Part shown: positions 1-4,666 of the stretch, one piece after another
Layout: each line of letters begins with the position of its first letter
Position numbering within the stretch: position 1 is the first letter of the stretch
DNA from: an uncultured Selenomonas sp.
GTDB taxonomy: Bacteria; Bacillota; Negativicutes; Selenomonadales; Selenomonadaceae
NCBI GenBank assembly: GCA_937915915.1
Contig: CALGGN010000193.1
Location: 1-6,229 of the forward strand
DNA length: 6,229 bases
Reading direction: 5' to 3'
The notes under the pieces: model-generated
The model's input: the letters and a program-made list of their open reading frames with translations, nothing else
Databases searched by the model: none
Told to the model about the DNA's origin: nothing
Made by a program: the position numbers and the translations under genes

Positions 1-10
1 CTTCCGATCT
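1..10. other. Probable Illumina adapter remnant at contig end
   Basis: Bases 1-10 read CTTCCGATCT, identical to the last ten bases of the common Illumina adapter end GCTCTTCCGATCT. The match sits exactly at the edge of the window, as expected when a read-through adapter is incompletely trimmed before assembly. If so, these bases are not genomic, and the window start is also a contig end. A chance genomic match cannot be excluded, but one at this exact place and phase is unlikely. Confidence 0.85.
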
Positions 11-19
11 AAGGGCGTA

Positions 20-40
20 GTGCGAAACACCGTTTCGCGT
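20..40 (+). other. Small hairpin in the metK leader
   Basis: GCGAAAC (22-28) and GTTTCGC (32-38) form a perfect 7-bp stem around a 3-nt ACC loop, which G-U pairs extend to 20-40. It lies about 75 nt upstream of the metK start. No clean T tract follows (only a run of four Ts at 45-48), so it is not a convincing terminator. It could be the 3' part of a structured leader cut off by the contig end, since metK genes in Bacillota are often SAM-regulated. However, no SAM riboswitch core can be recognised in the roughly 100 nt available. Confidence 0.35.
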
Positions 41-97
41 GGAGTTTTGTGCGCACGAATGATTTTCTGCTTGCCTGAATGGGTTCGAGATTCAAAA

Positions 98-104
98 AAG
101 GAGG
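98..104 (+). promoter_or_regulatory. metK ribosome-binding site
   Basis: AAGGAGG is a near-perfect anti-Shine-Dalgarno complement placed 9 nt before the ATG at 114. It fixes the metK start over any other in-frame codon. Confidence 0.9.
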
Positions 105-113
105 CAGTTCTTT

Positions 114-1304
114 ATGAGCAAAAAGCGTATGTTTTTCACTTCCGAGTCCGTGACGGAAGGGCATCCCGACAAGATGGCCGATCAGATTTCGGACAGCATT
201 CTGGATGCCATTCTGGAGAAGGATCCGAATGGCCGCGTTGCATGCGAAACGCTGGTGACGACGGGGCAGGTGCACGTAGTGGGCGAGATTTCCACTACCT
301 GCTATGTCGATATCTCTCGCATCATTCGCGATACGGTGCGCGATATCGGCTACACGGACGCGGCCTACGGCTTCGATGCCGATACCTGCGGCGTGCTGAT
401 TTCTCTCGATGAACAGTCGGCAGATATTGCACTGGGGGTTGACAAGGCCTTCGAGGCAAAGAAGGGCGCCATGGATGCCGTGGATGCGATTGGCGCAGGC
501 GATCAGGGCATGATGTTTGGTTACGCGACCAATGAGACGCCGGAGTACATGCCTCTCCCGATTGCCTTGGCACAGCGTCTGGCACGCCGCTTGACCGAGG
601 TGCGCAAGAACGGTGAGCTTACCTACCTGCGTCCGGACGGCAAGACGCAGGTGACCGTGGTTTACGAGGATGGAAAGCCTGTAGCGGTAGACACCATCGT
701 CATCTCCACGCAGCATGCTCCGGAGGTGACCTTGGAGCAGATCGAAAAGGATCTCATCGAGAAGGTCGTGAAGCCGATTGTGCCGGCGGAACTTCTGAGC
801 GCTGATACGAAGTATTTCATCAACCCGACGGGCAAGTTCGTCATTGGCGGACCGCAGGGCGACTCGGGGCTGACGGGCCGCAAGATTATCGTCGATACCT
901 ATGGCGGCTGGGCGCGTCACGGCGGCGGAGCGTTCTCCGGCAAGGATCCCACGAAGGTGGATCGTTCCGCGGCCTACGCAGCGCGCTATGTGGCGAAAAA
1001 CATCGTGGCTGCAGGACTTGCAGACCGCTGCGAGATCCAGCTTGCCTATGCGATCGGCGTTGCAAAGCCGGTGTCCGTGATGGTAGATACCTTCGGAACG
1101 CACAAGGTGGATGAGGAAAAGATCGAAGAACTTGTGAGCAAGAATTTCGACCTGCGTCCGGCGGGCATCATCCGCATGCTGGATCTGCGCCGTCCGATCT
1201 ATCGTCAAACAGCGGCATACGGTCATTTCGGCCGCACGGATATCGATTTGCCCTGGGAGCATACGGACAAGGCAGATACGCTCAAGCAGCAGGCGGGGCT
1301 GTAA
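114..1304 (+). CDS. metK: S-adenosylmethionine synthetase (methionine adenosyltransferase)
   Basis: This cytosolic enzyme makes S-adenosylmethionine from ATP and L-methionine, releasing phosphate and pyrophosphate, and supplies the cell's methyl donor. The 396-residue product has the usual family length and is complete. It shows the N-terminal ESVTEGHPDK motif (residues 11-20, with the ATP-contacting His17 and Asp19), the GAGDQG signature (127-132) and the glycine-rich phosphate-binding segment GGGAFSGKD (270-278) followed by PTKVDRSAAY. Together these cover the three-domain MAT fold. The ATG at 114 is chosen because AAGGAGG lies 9 nt upstream and the protein then starts in the typical MSKKRMFFTSESVTEGHPDK form. 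It is transcribed alone as far as the window shows, with a strong terminator 27 nt after its stop. Its product would feed the TrmR methyltransferase encoded further downstream. Nothing is abnormal in the coding sequence. Confidence 0.98.
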   Translation: MSKKRMFFTSESVTEGHPDKMADQISDSILDAILEKDPNGRVACETLVTTGQVHVVGEISTTCYVDISRIIRDTVRDIGYTDAAYGFDADTCGVLISLDEQSADIALGVDKAFEAKKGAMDAVDAIGAGDQGMMFGYATNETPEYMPLPIALAQRLARRLTEVRKNGELTYLRPDGKTQVTVVYEDGKPVAVDTIVISTQHAPEVTLEQIEKDLIEKVVKPIVPAELLSADTKYFINPTGKFVIGGPQGDSGLTGRKIIVDTYGGWARHGGGAFSGKDPTKVDRSAAYAARYVAKNIVAAGLADRCEIQLAYAIGVAKPVSVMVDTFGTHKVDEEKIEELVSKNFDLRPAGIIRMLDLRRPIYRQTAAYGHFGRTDIDLPWEHTDKADTLKQQAGL

Positions 1305-1331
1305 TTTCAAATATATTTCATCTGAAGTCGA

Positions 1332-1358
1332 GCCGTCATGGAAACATGGCGGCTTTTT
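1332..1358 (+). terminator. Rho-independent terminator of metK
   Basis: GCCGTCATG (1332-1340) pairs with CATGGCGGC (1345-1353) over 9 bp with one G-U pair. The loop is GAAA, and five Ts (1354-1358) follow. It sits 27 nt after the metK stop and separates metK from the downstream operon. Confidence 0.93.
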
Positions 1359-1392
1359 GATGTTGTTATTTTTTATAAATATGATACTACAT

Positions 1393-1438
1393 AATAACCG
1401 CTGTAAGTACAGTAAAATCAGTACTTACAGCGGTTATT
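1393..1438. repeat. Perfect 18-bp inverted repeat in intergenic spacer
   Basis: AATAACCGCTGTAAGTAC (1393-1410) is exactly mirrored by GTACTTACAGCGGTTATT (1421-1438) around the 10-nt spacer AGTAAAATCA. Neither outer flank carries a T tract on either strand, so it is not a standard intrinsic terminator, and metK already has one 35 nt upstream. It could be a dyad operator, a recombination or attachment site, a small mobile-element relic, or an RNA hairpin. The sequence alone does not decide. The repeat is seen directly; its role is unknown. Confidence 0.85.
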
Positions 1439-1458
1439 GCTCATGAGAGTTTGTTTTG

Positions 1459-1507
1459 AAGGAGGGGTGAATGGATGTTCATTGCAAGATTTAAGGAAAC
1501 GCCTTGA
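1459..1507 (+). other. Orphan strong Shine-Dalgarno with minimal ORF
   Basis: AAGGAGG (1459-1465) is as strong as the metK ribosome-binding site, yet no normal gene follows. ATG at 1475 (9-nt spacing) opens a 10-codon frame, MFIARFKETP, ending with TGA at 1505-1507. ATG at 1471 (5-nt spacing) gives only 7 codons. GTG at 1467 opens 27 codons to 1550 but lies too close to the SD. It could be a leader peptide, the start of a decayed gene or chance. There is no direct evidence that it is translated. Confidence 0.3.
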
Positions 1508-1584
1508 TTTTATTGGGTTTGAAGGTTCTTGTAAATTACTGCAAGTTTAGTGAGGAAATTTTTCAGAGAAATCATAGGAAATCC

Positions 1585-1603
1585 TGTTATGATGTGGTAT
1601 GAT
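1585..1603 (+). promoter_or_regulatory. Candidate promoter of the ireB-acyP operon
   Basis: TGGTATGAT (1595-1603) is an extended -10 element (TGn plus TATGAT, five of six bases matching TATAAT). A second copy, TGTTATGAT, lies just upstream at 1585-1593. The -35 match for the downstream copy with a 17-bp spacer is weak (TAGGAA, 1575-1580), which is tolerated when the -10 is extended. The position, about 40 nt before the ireB ATG and downstream of the metK terminator, fits the operon promoter. The call is inferred from motif and position. Confidence 0.5.
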
Positions 1604-1642
1604 ATTAGTGTGAGCTGGCCTTGTGCAAAGGAGGAATCATAC

Positions 1643-1894
1643 ATGGTAAGCGATGAGACAATGATGTTCCAGTTCGGGGCAGAGGAAAATAAAGCAGAGA
1701 TCACCATCCGAAATGTCTGCAAGGCAATGGAGGAGAAGGGATACAATCCCATCAATCAGCTGGTGGGCTATCTTTTGTCTGGCGATCCAGCCTATGTGAC
1801 GAGTCATAATGACGCGCGCAGCCAGATTCGCAAACTGGAGCGCGACGAACTGCTGGAGGAGTTGGTGCGCGCCTATCTGGAGCAGAAGAAATGA
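1643..1894 (+). CDS. ireB: IreB-family regulatory phosphoprotein (UPF0297)
   Basis: This small cytosolic protein of 83 residues belongs to the IreB/YrzL (UPF0297) family. In Enterococcus faecalis, IreB is a substrate of the PASTA-type Ser/Thr kinase IreK and affects cephalosporin resistance; a similar role here is inferred. The hallmark block KGYNPINQLVGYLLSGDPAYVTSHNDARSQIRKLERDELLEELV fills residues 32 to about 75, but is quoted here only as KGYNPINQ, LLSGDPAY and ERDELLEELV. The N-terminus MVSDETMMF holds Thr6 in the conserved DET position, a likely phospho-acceptor; Ser3 stands roughly where E. faecalis has its other reported phosphothreonine. The ATG at 1643 is chosen because AAGGAGG (1628-1634) lies 8 nt upstream. 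An in-frame GTG at 1550 would add 31 residues foreign to the family. The stop overlaps the ruvX start (ATGA), indicating translational coupling. It opens the operon. Confidence 0.93.
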   Translation: MVSDETMMFQFGAEENKAEITIRNVCKAMEEKGYNPINQLVGYLLSGDPAYVTSHNDARSQIRKLERDELLEELVRAYLEQKK

Positions 1895-2316
1895 AGCGTT
1901 ACTTGTCTCTGGATGTGGGTGACCGCACCATTGGAATCGCGGTTTCCGATTTGCTGGGGCTGACCGCGCAAGGGGTCGAAACAATCCGTCGGCAATCTTT
2001 GGAGCAGGATTTGAAGCGGCTTTCGGAGCTCATGGAAGAATATGAGACGAAAAGCCTGGTGGTCGGTCTGCCGAAGAACATGAACGGCAGCGAGGGTCCG
2101 CGCTGCGAGATTGTGCGGGGCTTTGTTGACGAGGTGCGCGGGATGTGCCCGGAGGTGGAAGCGGAGTTCTGGGATGAACGGCTTTCGACGGTTGCGGCGA
2201 CGAGATCCCTGCTGGAGGCAGATGTGAGCCGAAAAAAACGAAAGAAGGTCATTGACAAAATGGCGGCGGTTTATATCTTGCAAGGATTTCTTGACAAGAA
2301 GAGCCGGAATGGATAA
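1891..2316 (+). CDS. ruvX: RuvX/YqgF family putative pre-16S rRNA nuclease
   Basis: This is an RNase H-fold nuclease of 141 residues. The family is linked to maturation of the 16S rRNA 5' end in E. coli (YqgF) and was earlier proposed as a Holliday-junction resolvase; the exact role here is inferred. Conserved segments are LDVGDRTIGIAVSD at 7-20 (acidic Asp8 on the first strand), VVGLPKNMNGSEG at 57-69, WDERLSTV at 94-101 (Glu96) and IDKMAAVYILQGFLD at 121-135 (Asp122). Asp8, Glu96 and Asp122 are the likely metal-binding acidic residues. The start overlaps the ireB stop by 4 nt, and GGAG (1879-1882) precedes it by 8 nt. It corresponds to yrrK in the B. subtilis neighbourhood. Length and motifs are complete. 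Confidence 0.95.
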   Translation: MKRYLSLDVGDRTIGIAVSDLLGLTAQGVETIRRQSLEQDLKRLSELMEEYETKSLVVGLPKNMNGSEGPRCEIVRGFVDEVRGMCPEVEAEFWDERLSTVAATRSLLEADVSRKKRKKVIDKMAAVYILQGFLDKKSRNG

Positions 2317-2370
2317 AATGCAGGAAGAAGTTTGCGGTGTTGGGGTTTTAGAAAGATTGGGGTGGCGTCG

Positions 2371-2715
2371 GTGTCGGATAAGGAAAAAAAAGCACAGGAA
2401 GAAGCCGAGGATATGGTTGTCGTCATGACGGACGAAGAGGGCAACGAATACTATTATGAAGAGGAAATGATCATCCCTGTGGGGGAGGATCGGTTTGCCC
2501 TGTTGGTCGGCATTCCGCAGGAGGGCGAGGAGCATGCGCATAGCTGCGGATGCGGACATGACCATGATGAGGAAGAAGAGGATGTCATCATTGCCAAGAT
2601 CGTCGTCAATGCAAATGGCGAGGAAGAGTATGTAGAGCCGACGGACGAAGAGTTTGAGCAGGTGCAGAAGGCTTATGACGCTTTGCTTGCAGAGGAAGAG
2701 GACGCTCAGGAGTGA
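2371..2715 (+). CDS. DUF1292 domain protein with His/Cys-rich acidic loop
   Basis: This small acidic protein of 114 residues corresponds to the DUF1292 (YrzB-like) family that typically follows ruvX in Bacillota; its function is unknown. Residues 16-49 carry the usual DUF1292 pattern, with VVMTDEEGNEYYYEEEMIIPV followed by DRFALLVGIP (parts quoted only). Residues 77-109 (AKIVVNANGEEEYVEPTDEE and following, split across the fold) complete it. Between the halves is a His/Cys/Asp-rich loop, HAHSCGCGHDHDEEEED (55-71), that looks able to bind metal. The start is uncertain. GTG 2371 is preferred because the GGGGTGG stretch at 2359-2365 gives a passable ribosome-binding site, and the N-terminus MSDKEKKAQEEAED is typical. 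GTG 2362 and TTG 2332 in the same frame are alternatives. It follows ruvX after 54 nt and has no membrane segment or signal peptide. Confidence 0.85.
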   Translation: MSDKEKKAQEEAEDMVVVMTDEEGNEYYYEEEMIIPVGEDRFALLVGIPQEGEEHAHSCGCGHDHDEEEEDVIIAKIVVNANGEEEYVEPTDEEFEQVQKAYDALLAEEEDAQE

Positions 2716-2731
2716 GATTCCTGCGGAGGCT

Positions 2732-2757
2732 GCTGTCCATTGGATGGCGGCTTTTTT
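2732..2757 (+). terminator. Terminator-like hairpin between the DUF1292 gene and mltG
   Basis: GCTGTCCAT (2732-2740) can pair with ATGGCGGC (2744-2751) over 8 bp, with one G-U pair, one bulged T and a 3-nt loop. Six Ts (2752-2757) follow directly. It lies 16 nt after the DUF1292 stop and upstream of the preferred mltG start at 2793. It may end or attenuate the upstream transcript. The bulge and tight loop make it weaker than the metK terminator. Confidence 0.6.
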
Positions 2758-2779
2758 GCGTTTTGCAGTTGTGTTTGAT

Positions 2780-2784
2780 AGGAG
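2780..2784 (+). promoter_or_regulatory. Ribosome-binding site that decides the mltG start
   Basis: AGGAG lies 8 nt before the in-frame GTG at 2793, downstream of the terminator-like hairpin. It supports starting mltG at 2793 rather than at the GTG at 2712, which overlaps the DUF1292 stop codon. Confidence 0.65.
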
Positions 2785-2792
2785 TGTTGTCA

Positions 2793-4028
2793 GTGCCGGA
2801 CTGGTCAAAGACGGAGAAAACGTCAACGGAAGATTCGGGACAGAAACCGGAATTTGCAGAAAAAAGCGTGGAGAACGAGCCCAAAACTGAGCCGGATGCG
2901 AAGGGCGGCAAAGTGCCCGACGAAGACATCACGAAAGACTCGGACAGGAAGGCTGATTGGCTCAGAACGCTGGAGCGGCTTGCGGAAGAAACCGGAGTGG
3001 AAGACAGCCTTGCGTGGCTGAAAGGGCTGGGACGGAAGTATTGGATTGCCATTGCGGCAGCAGCCTTTGTGGTGTTCTTGTCCGGTTGCTCGGCAGCGTA
3101 CCTGCTGACAAGTTCCCCGAATTTGGCAGACCCTGATCAGGAAATCTTCGTGCATGTGGCATCCGGAGACAGGGCGAAAGACGTTGCCAAGAAGCTGGAG
3201 CAGAAGGGTGTCATAGGGAACCGGCATCTGTTTGTCTGGAAAGTCAAATTCAGCGGCGTGGCGGATCAGTTCAAGAAAGGCACCTATTCATTCCATGGGA
3301 ACATGACCTCGGATGAGGTCATTGCAAAGCTTGTCGCCGGCGAGACCACGGTGATCAAGTTTACGATTCCCGAGGGGTTCGGCATCAAGGAAATCGCAGA
3401 ACGGCTTTCCAAGGAAGGTCTGGTGAACAAGGAAAAATTCCTGCAGAAGGCAAAGGATTTTGCGCCGTATGACTATATCGAGGAGCATGCGGATGTGCGC
3501 TATCGTGCGGAGGGATTCCTGTTCCCCGATACCTATACGATCCAGACAGAGATGAATGAGGAAGAAATCATGGAGATGATGGCGGCGGATCTCGATCATC
3601 GTCTTACACCGAAGCTCCGGCGCAGGGCAAAGGAGATGGATCTTTCCCTCTATGAATTGATTACCCTTGCCTCTTTGGTGGAGAAAGAAGCGCGCTATGA
3701 CGAAGACCGTCCGATCATTGCGCAGGTTTTCTTCAAGCGGCTGGAACTCGGCATGCCCCTTCAAACCGATGCCAGTCTGCAGTATCTGATGGATGCGCCG
3801 AAGGAGGATGTGCTGATTTCGGATACGAAAATAGAATCTCCTTACAATACCTATCAAAATCAGGGACTTCCGCCGGGACCGATCGCAAGTCCGGGAATGG
3901 CTGCCATTGAGGCTGTGCTCTATCCTGCGGATACGGACTACCTGTATTTTGTGGCGGATCGGGACGGACATAATCATTATTCCCATGCATATTCCGATCA
4001 CTTGGATCTTGTGGATCAGGTGCGGTAA
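2793..4028 (+). CDS. mltG: Endolytic murein transglycosylase MltG (YceG-like)
   Basis: This membrane-anchored enzyme cleaves nascent glycan strands and is thought to act as a terminase of peptidoglycan polymerisation. The 411-residue product has three parts. First is a charged, probably cytoplasmic tail (1 to about 80) rich in Glu, Lys and Pro. Next is one transmembrane segment (about 83-105, starting YWIAIAAAAFVV). Last is an extracytoplasmic YceG-like domain (about 115-411) with a LysM-like N-terminal part. The catalytic motif ITLASLVEKEA places the probable catalytic Glu at residue 297. The motifs PLQTDASLQY and SPYNTYQNQGLPPGPIASPG (quoted separately) are also characteristic. A lipobox-like LSGC ends in Cys99 inside the membrane segment. 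The start is debatable: GTG 2793 has AGGAG 8 nt upstream, whereas GTG 2712 would add 27 residues forming an extra hydrophobic stretch and would be read through a terminator-like hairpin. The stop shares one base with the trmR ATG. Confidence 0.93.
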   Translation: MPDWSKTEKTSTEDSGQKPEFAEKSVENEPKTEPDAKGGKVPDEDITKDSDRKADWLRTLERLAEETGVEDSLAWLKGLGRKYWIAIAAAAFVVFLSGCSAAYLLTSSPNLADPDQEIFVHVASGDRAKDVAKKLEQKGVIGNRHLFVWKVKFSGVADQFKKGTYSFHGNMTSDEVIAKLVAGETTVIKFTIPEGFGIKEIAERLSKEGLVNKEKFLQKAKDFAPYDYIEEHADVRYRAEGFLFPDTYTIQTEMNEEEIMEMMAADLDHRLTPKLRRRAKEMDLSLYELITLASLVEKEARYDEDRPIIAQVFFKRLELGMPLQTDASLQYLMDAPKEDVLISDTKIESPYNTYQNQGLPPGPIASPGMAAIEAVLYPADTDYLYFVADRDGHNHYSHAYSDHLDLVDQVR

Positions 4029-4666
4029 TGGCGTGCACAGAAGCAATCAAGCGGGAAATGGAGCCTTTGCTGCGTGAGATGGAGCGCTATGCGGAGGCGC
4101 ACTACGTTCCCATCCTGCGGGCAAGGGAGCGCAGGATTTTCTGCGAAACGGTCATGGAAGCCTGCCCGCATCGTATCCTGGAGCTGGGGACAGGCATTGG
4201 CTATTCCACGCTGGTGCAGGCTATGCTGGGCGCCGAGGATGTCAGAATCGTGACCGTGGAAATCAATGAAGCGCGCATGGAAGCCGCGAAGGGCTTTATT
4301 GGGCGTTCGCCCTATCGGGATTGCATCGAGATGCATTTCGGGGATGCGGGGGAACTGCTTTCCTCTCTTGGGGGAACCTTTGATTTCGTCTTCATGGATG
4401 CAGCCAAGGGGCAATATGCGAATTACTTCCGCCTGTTTCAGCCACTGCTTGCAGAGCAGGCGGTCATTGCTGCAGATAATGTGCTGTTTCACGGCTATGT
4501 GCAGGCAAAGGGGAAAATTCCCCATAAACGGCGCAGCATGGTGCAGCATCTGCGGGAGTATATCGAAATGATCACCCACATGGAGGGATATGAGACCGTG
4601 ATCCGGGAAGACGGAGACGGCATGGCGATTACGCGGAGGATAGGGCATGAGCATGAAAAAGCCTGA
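4028..4666 (+). CDS. trmR: O-methyltransferase, probable tRNA 5-hydroxyuridine methyltransferase TrmR
   Basis: This is a class I SAM-dependent O-methyltransferase of 212 residues in the family-3 (COMT-like) group. In B. subtilis the counterpart at this position, YrrM/TrmR, methylates 5-hydroxyuridine at tRNA wobble position 34 to 5-methoxyuridine. The same role here is inferred from family plus synteny. SAM-binding motif I is ILELGTGIG (50-58), and acidic Glu78 in VTVEIN likely holds the ribose. The DAAKGQY segment (124-130) and ADNVLFHG (149-156) provide the probable metal ligands Asp124, Asp150 and Asn151. The ATG overlaps the mltG stop (TAATG), with AGGTG 5 nt upstream. The end overlaps the U32 gene by 20 nt, which supports co-translation with the enzyme that would make its substrate. 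A small-molecule O-methyltransferase is the alternative but less likely here. Confidence 0.88.
   Translation: MACTEAIKREMEPLLREMERYAEAHYVPILRARERRIFCETVMEACPHRILELGTGIGYSTLVQAMLGAEDVRIVTVEINEARMEAAKGFIGRSPYRDCIEMHFGDAGELLSSLGGTFDFVFMDAAKGQYANYFRLFQPLLAEQAVIAADNVLFHGYVQAKGKIPHKRRSMVQHLREYIEMITHMEGYETVIREDGDGMAITRRIGHEHEKA

Noticed and set aside
9..1310. A 433-codon open frame on the reverse strand covering all of metK
   Set aside because: It is the antisense shadow of a well-conserved metK, has no recognisable domain, begins in the metK 3' spacer without a ribosome-binding site and ends inside the adapter remnant.
1363..1390. Possible promoter in the AT-rich stretch after the metK terminator
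   Set aside because: TTGTTA and TATGAT-like boxes occur, but at spacings of 11-14 bp, not 16-18 bp.
1491..1509. Weak stem TTAAGG/CCTTGA followed by Ts as a second terminator
   Set aside because: Only six pairs with one G-U and an interrupted T stretch; too weak to call.
1528..1545. Short inverted repeat CTTGTA/TGCAAG
   Set aside because: Six pairs with a wobble in AT-rich spacer DNA is expected by chance.
1550..1642. A longer IreB start at GTG 1550
   Set aside because: It would add 31 residues not found in the family and contain the probable promoter; ATG 1643 has an ideal AAGGAGG upstream.
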